A stretch of DNA of 64,000 bases from Cohnella sp. AR92 (GCF_003990975.1 NZ_RZJR01000003.1:1-64000); one strand, 5' to 3'; counted from the stretch's first letter, positions 37,633 to 47,744 are shown. Notes: generated from the letters alone by a model not told the origin. Numbers and translations are program-made.

Positions 37633-37732
37633 TGTTCCCATCCATAAGCCGCTTCCGGAAGTCCGGTAATTTAGGGCTAGGATCGGAATTCGCTTCGAGG
37701 GGATAGACCTGGCGATACAAATAAGAGGGCAT

Positions 37733-37839
37733 GTGTCTCCTGGAGGAGCGAAGCGTTTGCTTTTGCCGACGTGAAATCCCCTTGTTACGGGGTTACCTAA
37801 TCCGATTTCACGGCGGCACCTGCAACCGGAAGGAGACAC
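37733..37839. repeat. Nested inverted repeats (structured element)
   Basis: Outer arms GTGTCTCCT (37733-37741) / AGGAGACAC (37831-37839), middle arms GCCGACGTGAAATC (37765-37778) / GATTTCACGGCGGC (37804-37817) with one mismatch, inner CCCC/GGGG hairpin. No T-run on either side. It resembles a dispersed palindromic repeat or a structured RNA; which one needs a genome-wide copy count. Confidence 0.55.
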
Positions 37840-37936
37840 TTCCCTCCCAAAATTAAATCGCTAACTAAAAGACAGAGGCAGTCCCTAAGTCAGTTGATTT
37901 TTGGGATAGCCTCGTTTGCTTTTGATCGCCGTTGCC

Positions 37937-40900
37937 TCATTCCACGTGTTCTTCGACCGGAATCTCGAGAACGTTGGAGCGTACGGCGAAGCGGCGAAGC
38001 CTTTCGCCCGGCCGGAAGGAGACGGAGGCTTGGTTGCGCAGCAGATCGTTCGGAGCCGAGGCAATTTGCTTGGCGGCGAAGGTGACAACCGCATTCTGGC
38101 CGGGCGCAAGATTGCCGAGAGGGATTCCGTTGGATGGATTCGCCGAAGGAACGGGGTTCCCTCCGATTTTGACGCTCAGCGGCACGAACTGGGTTCCCTC
38201 CGGTAGCGAATCCGTAAGAACGATGTCGTGAAGCACGAGATTGCTGACATTCGCGGCCGTGATCGTGAAGATAATCTGGTCGCCGACGAATAGAAGATCG
38301 ACATCCGCCCGTTTGATGACGGTCATAGGCAGCGTAGCTACTTTCAAGGCGGTTGTTGCCGTCAGCGGCCCCGTTTGCTGCGAGTCCACGAATACCGTGT
38401 TGACGATCTCGCTTCCCGGAATCGCGTCGTTCGGAACGACGAAGGGCAACACGAGCTCGATCGTCTCGCCGATCGTCTGGAAGAGGACGATCCCCGTCGG
38501 CCCCAGAAGGGGATCCGAATAACGAATGTTGGACAGCGCCACGTTCCCCGTATTGGTTCCCCGCAAGTGGAAGAAGACCGTTTCTCCAGGGAAAGCCAGG
38601 GGAGGAAATACCGTCTTCTCGATGGAGAGACGGGGAACCGATTGGACGGTCACCTCGGCCGTCGAGGTAACGGGCGAAGTCTCGCCCGTAGTGAGCACGA
38701 CCGTATTGTTAACGATCGACCCGCCGAGAGCGCCGTCCGGAATTCGGAAGGTGCGGCTTAATTGGATGAAGAAGCCGGGCGGCAGGAAGTCTACCCGCTT
38801 ATCGAGTCCGAGCAGCTCGTCGACAAGATGCAGGTCCGTGATCGTCGCATTGGACAGATTGCGAAGCTCGAACGTGAAGGTCACCGTCTCTCCGGGAGCG
38901 GCCGTCGGCCGGTCAACCTGCTTGACGAGAGAGATCTCGAAAGCGGGCAGTACCGTGAAGGAATCGGTCGAGGAGGTCTCCCCGGTCTGGGCGGAGGATG
39001 CGGTAACGGTATTGCTGATGACCGTGCCGGCTTCCGCGAACGGCGCTTCGATCGGCAGGTTGACCGTGAACGATTCTCCGATCGGCAGGGCGGGAATTAC
39101 CGTGCGGAAGTTCAGGGAATCGTCCGCGACAACGACGTTCGTCAAGATGGCGTTGCCGGTGTTCGTCGCCACGATGGAAGCGATCACCGTCTCGCCGGGA
39201 GCCGCTTGCGCCGGGTTAATCGTCTTGGTTACGCTTAGGCCGGGTTGGGGATCGACGGCGACTTCCGCCGAATCCTGAACGGGATCGGTCTGATCCGAGC
39301 TCGCGACGGACGTGTTGACGATAACGGAACCATTGGCAGCGTCGGCCGGAATGACGAAGGGAACCGTAAACGTCCGGCTTTCTCCCGGGGTGAGGACTCC
39401 GATCTGCTCCGCGAATCCGACCGTGACATCCGTCACGACAACATTGGTCACGATCGCCGTCCCTTGATTCGCAACGGTGATCGTATAGAAGACCGTATCT
39501 CCCGGAGCGGCGACGGAGACGCTTGCCGCCTTCGTTATCGTGAGCAGCGGAGTATCGGAACTGACAAGGACGTGGGAGCTGTCTTCGACCGTATCCGTCT
39601 GATCGGAAAAGGCGGTGCTGGAGTTCCGGATGACGGAACCGACGATCGCATCGGCAGGAACAACGAAAGCAGCGGTTAAGCTTCGGGTTTCCCCGACGGC
39701 CAGGCTCGGGATGACCGTGTCCAAGCCAAGCAGCTCGTCGCGAACCGTCACGTTCGTAAGAGCCGTATTGCCGATGTTCGATACCGTGATGGCATAAGTG
39801 ATCGTATCCCCCGGCAGAGCGCTTGCGCGATCGGCCGACTTGGCGATGGCGATGGCCGGAACGGCATTCACCGTGACGTCCGCTTCGGCCGTCTGCGGCT
39901 CGAGCTCGTTCGAGGTGGCGGTGATGAGGTTGGCGAATACGGTTCCGGCTGACGCGTCCTCCGGTACGATGAAGGGAATCGTCTCGCTGACGGAAGCGCC
40001 GGGAAGAAGCTCGCCGACGAACTGGAAGTACGACAGAAGCGAATCCGACAGATTCAGATTCGTCAAGGAGGCTTCTCCGGCGTTCGTCAGCACGAAAGTG
40101 AAGAAGACCGTCTCGCCGGGATTCGCAGTCTCTCTGCTGACAGTCTTTGTCAGCGCGATTGCCGGAAGCAAAGGCTCCACCGAAGCCTGGGCGCTGTCGG
40201 TGACGACCTCCGGTTCGAACGTTCCCGTTACCATAGCGGTATTGACCAGAGCAGAGACGGTGTCGGGCGGAAGCGTGAAGACGTGTTCGATGAAGCGGGT
40301 CTCGTTGACTTCAAGCGTCCCGATCGACTGGCTCAGGCCAAGAAGCTCATCTTCAAGGATCACGTTAGTCAGAATCGTATTGCCCGTGTTCGAGACAGTG
40401 AACGTGTAGGTCAGCGAAGTTCCGGGCTTCGCCCTTGCGGGAGAGACCGACTTCGAGATGGAGATGCCGGGCTGCCCGATGACCGTGACGACCGCGTCGG
40501 CCTGAGAAGGGCCGGATTCGCTCGTCGTGACGAGGGCGACGTTCACGATCGAATCCCCTTGATGGGACGTTTGCGGAACCGTAAACGGCGTCGTGAAGAT
40601 GACCGAATCTCCGGGCTCCAGGAAGTCGAACGTATTATCCAAGCCCAGCGTAGGATCGGTTAAATGAACGTTCGTCAACGTCTGGTTGCCGGCATTCGTT
40701 ATCGTTATGGTGTATTCGACGACTTCGCCGGGCGCAGCGATGTTAGGAGATACGTTCTTGAAAATAAGGATACTGGGCACCGGACTCACGACGACGGTCG
40801 CCGAGTCGGACGCGGGCTCCGTCTGATCCGATTCGGCAACGGTCGTATTGGTGAATACCGTTCCCGCGAGCGTCCCCTCCGGAATCGTGAAATCCACGAC

Positions 40901-43057
40901 GAAGACCCGCGTCTCTCCCGCTTCGAGGAAAGGAATCACGTCGAAGAATCCCACCAATACGTCGCTGACTCTTACGTTCGTGATCGGAGCGTTGGATTTG
41001 TTGGTGACCGACAGCGTATACTCGACCGTTTCGCCGGGGGCGGCGGACACCCGATCCGCGCTCTTGACGATCGAGAGCTCGAAGAACGCCAGCACTTCGA
41101 CGTCGGTCGCGCTCTCGACGGGCTCGGTCTGATCCGAGAACACGACAACGATATTCTTAATAAAGGTTCCCGCGGGCGTATCCGGAGGGATCACGAAAAT
41201 CGAGTGCAATTCGATGACCGATCCCGCCGGCAGAACGGAGATGATATCGATCAGCCCAAGCAGCGAATCTTCGATTCGGACGTTCGTCAAGTCGAAGGGA
41301 TTCGGATTCTCGACCGTAAAGATGTACGTGATCGGTTCCCCGGGGAGCGCCGCTGCCGGTTCGGCTCGCTTGAAGACCTGGATACCGCCCGCTTGCAGGA
41401 TGAATAAGGGATAGTCCTCGACTTCGCCGTCGGACGCCGGGCCCAAGCTGCGGGAATCCTCCGCGAATGCCGACGGGTCAAGGAGCGGCAGGTCATCCGT
41501 CGTAAGCCTTAACCGCAAGAACGTCTGACCCGGAACCAGCTCGAAGAACGGCGGCACGGGGAAGTCCAACGGGACGAAGAAAGGACCGGGCAGAGAGGGC
41601 ACCTTTTGCAAGAACGCGGCTTCATGCACCTGGAAGATCCCGTCTTGATTAAAGTCGATCCACCCGTACAGGTTCGCCTCGGTTCCCGTCTGGTTGGTGA
41701 CCAACACATCGAGGTGATAGATGCCTTCGTTAGGCGACAGGGGCTTTAAGGGCAGAGGCAAAGCGTCATCTTGAATCCCCGCGGGAATATCGTCCCCCGT
41801 GGCGTCCGGATTCTGGCGAGCGTCGGGATCCGGGGTAACCTGCGTGCCGAGAAAGAGGGGATTGACGAGGCCGTGCCTCGGTCCGTCGTTCTCGAGCAGA
41901 GTCGAATAGTTGCCGGGCCCATTGCCCGGCCCGAAATCGGGGGCGTCGCCGAAGTCCAATTCGATGGCGGCGTTGGGACACATGGTTCCATCGTTAAAAG
42001 AGGTGGTTACCGTCGTCGAGAACCGGGCAGCCGTCGCGGCGAAGCCCTCTATCGTGTATCGATAGATAGTCCCGTCGCTGTTCGAGATCGCATAGATGAT
42101 CCCCGTCGAGTCGATAGCCAGAGCGCCGAAAGGACCGGGGTTGAGAGGCGAGGTAGGGAGATTGTCGATATGCCCGGAGAACGGGTCGATTCGTTTGACG
42201 ACTCCGGCAGGCGTAATCCCGTAAAGATGGCCGTCTTGCGCGCGGTATACCCAGTCGCTCGCGTTCAACGGGCGGCTTAAAGCGATGCCGCTCGTCGTTT
42301 CCTGATAGCCGTTGGCAGGATTGACTAGCTTCAGGAAGGTAGACGAATTCGGTCGCAAGTCGATGACGTAGAACACGGATTCGTTATTGACGAAGACGTA
42401 CAGGAACCCGTTCGGATCGAACGTTCCCGTGTTGAACGCGTCCGCCGCCATGCCCGGGGGGAGCGGGAAGAGGGTCATCACGTTGCCATTGTTGTCCACT
42501 CGCACGAGATGGTTAGTCAATTGATCGTAGCCATAGATGTAGTCGTCCAACGGATTATAGCCGATCGCATTGATCTCGAGAGGAGGATTAACCGTTGTCC
42601 GTATGGTTTCCGAGCCCGTTACGACATCGATGTCGTACCAGACCGACGGGCGTCCGGCGAACTGGATCAGCGAAGTCGAGCAGACGACCGGATTCGAGAT
42701 CGTATCATGGCTGAAGTTCAGGTTCGAGATGATGGCGTCGTTCGCGATTTGAGTGGCCGTGACCGTCACGGTAAGCTTGCGGGGACCGTTGGATAACGTA
42801 AAGCCGGGCGGCTGCGTGAACGTAGTAGGGGGACAGGACGCCCCGGGAAAAGCGACAGGCTCGTAGACGACGTACGTTCCCGCCGTCGTGACCGTAAAGC
42901 TGTAATTGCCGATCTGATCGGACAGAACGGTCGTGCAAGTGCCGTTCGAGCTGTTGAACAGAACGAGGTATACGCCGGGAATGCCCGGCTCGCCAGGAGT
43001 GAATTGGCCGTTGTGGTTGACGTCGTTGAACACAAGCCCAGTCAGGGTTGCAGGCAA
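37937..43057 (-). CDS. Giant DUF11-repeat protein
   Basis: 1706 residues from the TTG at 43057, 6 bases after AAGGAGGG; an upstream ATG at 43117 reads through that site and is rejected. Order: SdrD-B/prealbumin-like domain (about 1-75, LTGLVFNDVNHNGQFTPGEP), a beta-propeller-like region (about 105-360), a segment ending in the GEVEDYP motif (about 370-555), then ten repeats of about 100 residues and one classic DUF11 unit (from about 1600). Each repeat has PGETVxYTxxVTN, LTNVxVxD and TVVxNTxxxxSDQT-like strands. No signal peptide, membrane segment or wall anchor is visible, which is odd for a likely surface fibre. There is no catalytic motif; adhesion or matrix is inference. Confidence 0.88.
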   Translation of the reverse strand: MPATLTGLVFNDVNHNGQFTPGEPGIPGVYLVLFNSSNGTCTTVLSDQIGNYSFTVTTAGTYVVYEPVAFPGASCPPTTFTQPPGFTLSNGPRKLTVTVTATQIANDAIISNLNFSHDTISNPVVCSTSLIQFAGRPSVWYDIDVVTGSETIRTTVNPPLEINAIGYNPLDDYIYGYDQLTNHLVRVDNNGNVMTLFPLPPGMAADAFNTGTFDPNGFLYVFVNNESVFYVIDLRPNSSTFLKLVNPANGYQETTSGIALSRPLNASDWVYRAQDGHLYGITPAGVVKRIDPFSGHIDNLPTSPLNPGPFGALAIDSTGIIYAISNSDGTIYRYTIEGFAATAARFSTTVTTSFNDGTMCPNAAIELDFGDAPDFGPGNGPGNYSTLLENDGPRHGLVNPLFLGTQVTPDPDARQNPDATGDDIPAGIQDDALPLPLKPLSPNEGIYHLDVLVTNQTGTEANLYGWIDFNQDGIFQVHEAAFLQKVPSLPGPFFVPLDFPVPPFFELVPGQTFLRLRLTTDDLPLLDPSAFAEDSRSLGPASDGEVEDYPLFILQAGGIQVFKRAEPAAALPGEPITYIFTVENPNPFDLTNVRIEDSLLGLIDIISVLPAGSVIELHSIFVIPPDTPAGTFIKNIVVVFSDQTEPVESATDVEVLAFFELSIVKSADRVSAAPGETVEYTLSVTNKSNAPITNVRVSDVLVGFFDVIPFLEAGETRVFVVDFTIPEGTLAGTVFTNTTVAESDQTEPASDSATVVVSPVPSILIFKNVSPNIAAPGEVVEYTITITNAGNQTLTNVHLTDPTLGLDNTFDFLEPGDSVIFTTPFTVPQTSHQGDSIVNVALVTTSESGPSQADAVVTVIGQPGISISKSVSPARAKPGTSLTYTFTVSNTGNTILTNVILEDELLGLSQSIGTLEVNETRFIEHVFTLPPDTVSALVNTAMVTGTFEPEVVTDSAQASVEPLLPAIALTKTVSRETANPGETVFFTFVLTNAGEASLTNLNLSDSLLSYFQFVGELLPGASVSETIPFIVPEDASAGTVFANLITATSNELEPQTAEADVTVNAVPAIAIAKSADRASALPGDTITYAITVSNIGNTALTNVTVRDELLGLDTVIPSLAVGETRSLTAAFVVPADAIVGSVIRNSSTAFSDQTDTVEDSSHVLVSSDTPLLTITKAASVSVAAPGDTVFYTITVANQGTAIVTNVVVTDVTVGFAEQIGVLTPGESRTFTVPFVIPADAANGSVIVNTSVASSDQTDPVQDSAEVAVDPQPGLSVTKTINPAQAAPGETVIASIVATNTGNAILTNVVVADDSLNFRTVIPALPIGESFTVNLPIEAPFAEAGTVISNTVTASSAQTGETSSTDSFTVLPAFEISLVKQVDRPTAAPGETVTFTFELRNLSNATITDLHLVDELLGLDKRVDFLPPGFFIQLSRTFRIPDGALGGSIVNNTVVLTTGETSPVTSTAEVTVQSVPRLSIEKTVFPPLAFPGETVFFHLRGTNTGNVALSNIRYSDPLLGPTGIVLFQTIGETIELVLPFVVPNDAIPGSEIVNTVFVDSQQTGPLTATTALKVATLPMTVIKRADVDLLFVGDQIIFTITAANVSNLVLHDIVLTDSLPEGTQFVPLSVKIGGNPVPSANPSNGIPLGNLAPGQNAVVTFAAKQIASAPNDLLRNQASVSFRPGERLRRFAVRSNVLEIPVEEHVE

Positions 43058-43258
43058 TGGATACCCTCCTTCAAAGAGATTATTCGATCTTTGCCATTGG
43101 TAACGATAAAGACGCACTATTATCCATTTAATTCATGTTATGTTCTTAGTTATATGGGAATTCATAAACATCGACGGATCGCATCGGCTTGCAAGATCAT
43201 TCCCCGCCAACGCTACTCAAATTTAAGAATATAAGGTAATATAGGGCAAAAGCCTGCT

Positions 43259-43272
43259 ATAAAGCGCTTACA
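43259..43272. promoter_or_regulatory. cre-like box before the membrane AraC gene
   Basis: ATAAAGCGCTTACA; read on the other strand TGTAAGCGCTTTAT. It lies about 45-60 bases before the preferred start at 43318, so it would control that gene. Confidence 0.5.
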
Positions 43273-43317
43273 TATAAAGATAGAATGGAACGAGATCTTC
43301 GGGAAAGGCGGGGACGT

Positions 43318-45585
43318 ATGAAAAAAATACCGATGATGCTGCAATTGGTGCTGATCCTATTCTTCGTTATGGCCATTCCGATCGCCATTCTGACCTGGTA
43401 CAGCGGCACGCAAATCCTGCGCAATTCGGAGAGCGCCATCGCGGAGTCATCCCTTGCGGGATTGAATGCGAGCCGCAAGCTGAACGAGAATGCGCTAAGC
43501 AACCTGGCACAGGATGCGGTTCGGTTAGGAGCCACGAACCTCTTCGACCGAATCCGCAATTACCCGACCTATGCCACCCTGAACTCCAACTTTAACTTCG
43601 TAAGCAGCGCGCTCGCGGTAAACAAGGAACTGGTGAATTTGAACCACCGGGCGGACGGCGTATACTCCTCCTTCTTCCTCCTGGACGAAGCGGACTACGT
43701 CGTCTCGACCGACAAGGGAATCACGACGCTGGACCGATACGAAGATATCGGCTGGCTGGAGGAGGCGCTGTCCGATCGGCGAGGAATCAGCGGCGTCTGG
43801 TATCCGCGCAAGATGGAATCGGGAATCAACGTCGTTTCGTACGTATTCCCCTTGAACCGGTTGACCACGACCACTCGCGGAACGATTGTCGTCAATATTC
43901 GAGAGAGCCAGATCGGACAATACCTGCAATCGACGGAGAAGGGCGAGCAGGGGTATCTGCTGCTGGACTCGAGCGGTAGGATCATCTCGCACAATGACAA
44001 GAGCCTGCTGCTGACGAACGGAAGCTCGCTTCCTTACATGCAGGAAGTACTGGGCAGCAGCGCCGTCCAGGGGCACGCCTTCCACGAGATGAACGGCAAG
44101 CGACTGCTGTATACCTGGTCCCGTTCCCCTCTCTTGGATTGGTGGAACGTTCAGGTCTATTCCGTCGATGAGCTCATGACCAAGACCTATACGCTGCAGC
44201 GCAGCATTGTTCTGATTACGGTCATCATCATTTTCGCGGGCACGGCGTTGACCTTCTTGCTGGCTACCTGGCTCTCTAAGCCGATTCGAGAGCTCGTGAG
44301 GACGGTGCGGGCGAGAGGCAACCTGGGAGTCGCGAACAAGAACGAGCTTGCGTTCCTGGACGCGGCGTTCCGGCGAATGCAAGACGAAGAAGAAGGACTG
44401 TACAAGCTGCTGCGCGAACGCGAAAGGGATGCGCGGAGCCTGGCCGTCCACCGGCTGCTGAGAGGAGAGGCGTCGCCCCAGATCGACGAGATCTTCCCGG
44501 AGCCCTATTACCTGGTTGCCGTCGTCTCGATAGACGGGTACCGAAGATATGCGAGGAAGACGAACTCGGAGACCCGCAGCTATCACCGCTATCAGCTTCT
44601 CTCGCAATGCGAGAGCTTGTTCCCGGAGGGCGTTCGCGCCTTAGGCGCTTACCAAGGGGAAGGCCGCTTCGGGATCGTGATCAACTGCCCGCAGGAAGAG
44701 GCGGACAGCGGCTTCGAAGGGATCAAGGGTGCCCTTCATTCCATTCGGGAGCTGTCGGCGGAGCTGTTCGGCCACTCGGTGACCATTGGCGTCAGCAGCT
44801 TGGCGGATACGAGCACCCTCGCGTCCGATCAAACGGCGGAAGCGATGGAAGTGCTCAAGCATCGGATGATCGAAGGCAGCGGCGGGATCACCTTCTGGCG
44901 GCGGGAGCCGGAGAGCGGCAAGAAGTACATCTATCCCGCCAACAGCGAGAGACGGATCGTCAACTTCCTCGATGCCGGCGACCTCGAGAGCATTCGGAAG
45001 GAACTGGCCGTCATCCGCGAGGAGATTCAATCCGTGGCTTATATCTCTTACGATAACATCCTGTTTATCTATAACCAATTGGTCGGCGTCACGATCAAGC
45101 ATCTGCGCGAGAACAACATCAGCACGACTCGGATCTTCTCGGGACGGGGCAATATTTATTCGGCGATCGCTTCCGTCGATACGCTGGATGAGCTGGAGGA
45201 TTGCTTGAATGAGTTCTTCGGAGAGATTGCCCAGTACATGGAACGCAAGCAAGGAGAGATCAACTACGGAGAGCGGATCATCGGTTACCTGGAGGAGCAT
45301 TACCGCGAGGACATCGTCTTCGAGAATATGGCCAAGGAGATCGGGATCAGCTATTCCTATATGCGCAAGATCGCGTATGAGCTGACCGGCAAAAGCCTGA
45401 TCGACTATACGAACCTGCTTCGCATCGAAAAGGCCAAAGAGCTTCTGCTGGACACCCCCCTGACGATCTCGCAGATCGCATCCGAGGTCGGCTACTTCAA
45501 CGTGCAGAGCTTCAACCGATTCTTCCGCAAATTCGAGGGCATGCCTCCAAGCAGCTACAAAGCCTCGAAGACGAGGTCCTCCTAA
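43318..45585 (+). CDS. Membrane-bound AraC-family regulator with extracellular sensor
   Basis: 755 residues from ATG 43318; an in-frame ATG at 43285 has no better site. Two membrane segments (about 7-27 and about 291-313) enclose a Cache-like extracellular domain of about 260 residues. After the second come a short HAMP-like linker, a middle domain and a C-terminal AraC double HTH (about 655-750; MAKEIGISYSYMRKI, ending EGMPPSSYKAS). Such one-component regulators bind a sugar outside and act on DNA inside while tethered. It stands 270 bases before the importer whose promoter carries the shared 41-bp element, which makes it the best candidate for binding there (inference). Confidence 0.9.
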   Translation: MKKIPMMLQLVLILFFVMAIPIAILTWYSGTQILRNSESAIAESSLAGLNASRKLNENALSNLAQDAVRLGATNLFDRIRNYPTYATLNSNFNFVSSALAVNKELVNLNHRADGVYSSFFLLDEADYVVSTDKGITTLDRYEDIGWLEEALSDRRGISGVWYPRKMESGINVVSYVFPLNRLTTTTRGTIVVNIRESQIGQYLQSTEKGEQGYLLLDSSGRIISHNDKSLLLTNGSSLPYMQEVLGSSAVQGHAFHEMNGKRLLYTWSRSPLLDWWNVQVYSVDELMTKTYTLQRSIVLITVIIIFAGTALTFLLATWLSKPIRELVRTVRARGNLGVANKNELAFLDAAFRRMQDEEEGLYKLLRERERDARSLAVHRLLRGEASPQIDEIFPEPYYLVAVVSIDGYRRYARKTNSETRSYHRYQLLSQCESLFPEGVRALGAYQGEGRFGIVINCPQEEADSGFEGIKGALHSIRELSAELFGHSVTIGVSSLADTSTLASDQTAEAMEVLKHRMIEGSGGITFWRREPESGKKYIYPANSERRIVNFLDAGDLESIRKELAVIREEIQSVAYISYDNILFIYNQLVGVTIKHLRENNISTTRIFSGRGNIYSAIASVDTLDELEDCLNEFFGEIAQYMERKQGEINYGERIIGYLEEHYREDIVFENMAKEIGISYSYMRKIAYELTGKSLIDYTNLLRIEKAKELLLDTPLTISQIASEVGYFNVQSFNRFFRKFEGMPPSSYKASKTRSS

Positions 45586-45718
45586 TCCATTGGAGCCGTC
45601 CGGCCGGTCAGCGAGACTCGCCAGGGCGGCTTCACTTTTGCTTATGCTATTCAAAAATGATTCTGCGGCGCGAGATAAAGGGGCGCGGCGACTACCGTTA
45701 GGCGGAGTCGATCCTTTA

Positions 45719-45784
45719 AAAATCAATTGTGATACGCATGATCAATACTCACGATTTACGAGTTCGAGAGCGGAAGGGTATCAT
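45719..45784 (+). promoter_or_regulatory. Promoter of the first importer with shared 41-bp element
   Basis: 45719-45759 is the second copy of the element at 31718-31758. It ends in TTTACG (45755-45760), then an 18-base spacer and TATCAT (45779-45784). The position matches a class II activator site overlapping the -35. Confidence 0.62.
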
Positions 45785-45853
45785 GAGACACAGCCTCGCC
45801 GATGTACCTAACATCGCAAGGCGGAGGATGTCATCCTGTGAGGAGGTGAGTAT

Positions 45854-46831
45854 GTGAATGTTGAAAGCGCTTCAACTCCTTCGATTCCGCAAAATGTAAC
45901 CGCTTTAAAAAGCAAGAAGAGGAAAAACAAGGGGATGACTTTTTTTCTCCGGCGAGATTGGCAGCTCTATTTGCTGCTCCTGTTCCCTCTCAGCTTCGTT
46001 CTGGTCTTCAAGTATGCGCCGATGACCGGGCTCGTTCTGGCCTTCAAGAACTATAAGATAGCGAAGGGCTTCTGGGGCAGCGAATGGGTCGGCTTCGAGG
46101 TGTTTAAGCAGATCTTCGACAAGCCCGACTTCATGCGGGCGGTGCGCAATACCTTGATGCTCAACGGCCTGGATTTGGTCTTCAGCTTCACGATGCCGAT
46201 CCTGCTGGCGTTGCTGCTCAACGAGATCAAGGGGGTTCGGTTCAAGCGCGTCAACCAGACGCTGCTCTATCTGCCCCACTTCCTCTCGTGGGTTATTATC
46301 GGAGCCATCGCGTACCAACTGCTGAGCGAAGGCAACGGCGTCATCAATAACGTCATCGAGATGCTGGGCGGCAAGCGCATTCCGTTCCTGCAGGAGGATA
46401 CCCATTGGCTGTTCAGTTACTTGGCCATCGGGGTGTGGCAGAGCATGGGCTGGGGAACGATCCTTTACCTGGCTTCCATCAGCAGCATCAATCCCGAGAT
46501 GTACGAAGCCGCGACCGTGGACGGAGCGGGGAGGTGGAGAAAAGCATGGAACGTCACGCTGCCATCCATCCGCGTAACGATCGTGACCCTGCTTATCCTG
46601 AATCTCGGCAAGATCATGGAGGGCTCGTTCGAGAGGGTGTTCGCGCTCCAGAATAAAGCGACGACCGAATACACGACTACTATTCCGGTGCTTGTCTACC
46701 GGTGGGGGATCGAGAGCGGGAACTTCAGCCGCGCGACGGCGCTCGGATTGTTCCAGGCCGTGATCGGGCTCGTTCTCGTGCTCGTGGCGGACCGTATCGC
46801 CAAGAAGCTCGGCGAAGATGGATTAATTTAG
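45854..46831 (+). CDS. Carbohydrate ABC importer permease, LplB type
   Basis: 325 residues, GTG start directly after AGGAGGTGAGTAT. Six membrane segments; the permease EAA-like loop reads MYEAATVDGAGRWRKAWNVTLP. The N terminus has the basic KSKKRKNKG segment typical of the LplB/YteP group, which carries complex pectin- and xylan-derived oligosaccharides. Forms a three-gene operon with the permease at 46845 and the binding protein at 47781. No ATPase is encoded; members of this group use a shared MsmX-type ATPase. The perfect palindrome TTGAAAGCGCTTCAA covers codons 3-8. Confidence 0.93.
   Translation: MNVESASTPSIPQNVTALKSKKRKNKGMTFFLRRDWQLYLLLLFPLSFVLVFKYAPMTGLVLAFKNYKIAKGFWGSEWVGFEVFKQIFDKPDFMRAVRNTLMLNGLDLVFSFTMPILLALLLNEIKGVRFKRVNQTLLYLPHFLSWVIIGAIAYQLLSEGNGVINNVIEMLGGKRIPFLQEDTHWLFSYLAIGVWQSMGWGTILYLASISSINPEMYEAATVDGAGRWRKAWNVTLPSIRVTIVTLLILNLGKIMEGSFERVFALQNKATTEYTTTIPVLVYRWGIESGNFSRATALGLFQAVIGLVLVLVADRIAKKLGEDGLI
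45861..45875. promoter_or_regulatory. cre-like palindrome inside the permease start
   Basis: TTGAAAGCGCTTCAA, a 15-base dyad 7 bases after the GTG start. Binding here would block elongation. It matches the CcpA consensus core but not its last bases. Confidence 0.55.
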
Positions 46832-46844
46832 AAGGAGGCGAACC

Positions 46845-47744
46845 ATGAAAGCATCCGCCGGTACTCTTGCCGTCACCCGCAGAAGGCGCTTCGATATCTG
46901 GGATGTGCTGATCCGCCTCTCTCTGATCATCGCTTCGCTGGCTTGCTTGCTGCCGTTCGTTCACGTGGTGTCCAAGTCGTTCAGCGAAGACGCCTACGTT
47001 ATCGCGAACAAGGTCATCCTGTGGCCCGAGGGCTTCACCGTAGAAGCCTACAAGAAAATCTTCGCCGACGACAGCATTCTCCGGTCGTTGTATGTGTCGG
47101 TCGCCGTAACGGCGCTGTTCACCGTCATCGGGATGATCCTCACGATCTGCGCCGCCTACCCGCTGTCGCGCAAACAATTGAAAGGCCGTTCGGCGCTCAC
47201 CTTTATCTTCTTGTTTACCATGTACTTTCACGGAGGCATCATTCCGGACTATATGTTGGTCAACAACCTGCACATGCTGGATACGATGTGGTCTCTGGTT
47301 CTGCCGCTCGCGTTCAGCGCGTTTAATCTGCTCATCATGAAGACCGCCTTGTCCAGTTCCATACCGGACAGCCTCGAAGAATCGGCGAGGATCGACGGGG
47401 CGGGGCATTTCCGGATCCTGTGGAGCATCGTGCTGCCGCTATCGAAACCGATCATCGCCACGCTGTCGCTCTTCTACGCGGTAGGAAGGTGGAACAGCTA
47501 CCAGGATGCCCTGTTCTACATCAAGCAGAATGTGGATATGCGGCCGCTGCAGCTTAAGCTGTACTACCTGGTCATCCAGGCAAGCGAGAGCTTCCAACTG
47601 GAAGCGACTCAAGTGCAGCTCAGCAACCCTGAAGTTCTCAAGGCGTCCTGCGTCGTGTTCGCGACGCTGCCGATCCTCTGCGTCTATCCGTTCATCCAGA
47701 AGTATTTCGTTCAAGGAGTCATGCTTGGAGCCATCAAGGAATAA
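46845..47744 (+). CDS. Carbohydrate ABC importer permease, YtcP/LplC type
   Basis: 299 residues, ATG start after AGAAGGAGGCGAACC. Six membrane segments; coupling loop SLEESARIDGAGHFRILWSIVLP. TMYFHGGIIPDYMLV and the ending VQGVMLGAIKE are typical of the YtcP group. It pairs with the LplB-type permease 13 bases upstream. Confidence 0.93.
   Translation: MKASAGTLAVTRRRRFDIWDVLIRLSLIIASLACLLPFVHVVSKSFSEDAYVIANKVILWPEGFTVEAYKKIFADDSILRSLYVSVAVTALFTVIGMILTICAAYPLSRKQLKGRSALTFIFLFTMYFHGGIIPDYMLVNNLHMLDTMWSLVLPLAFSAFNLLIMKTALSSSIPDSLEESARIDGAGHFRILWSIVLPLSKPIIATLSLFYAVGRWNSYQDALFYIKQNVDMRPLQLKLYYLVIQASESFQLEATQVQLSNPEVLKASCVVFATLPILCVYPFIQKYFVQGVMLGAIKE

Larger units (their letters stand above)
37568..37936. 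other. Gene-free interval with hairpins
   Basis: 369 bases between the convergent lyase and DUF11 genes. It holds a terminator near 37606-37632 and a set of nested inverted repeats at 37733-37839. No ORF here looks like a gene. Confidence 0.8.

Noticed and set aside
38526-41407. Series of plus-strand frames within the DUF11 gene
   Set aside because: They reflect the repeat structure of the minus-strand gene and repeat with its period.
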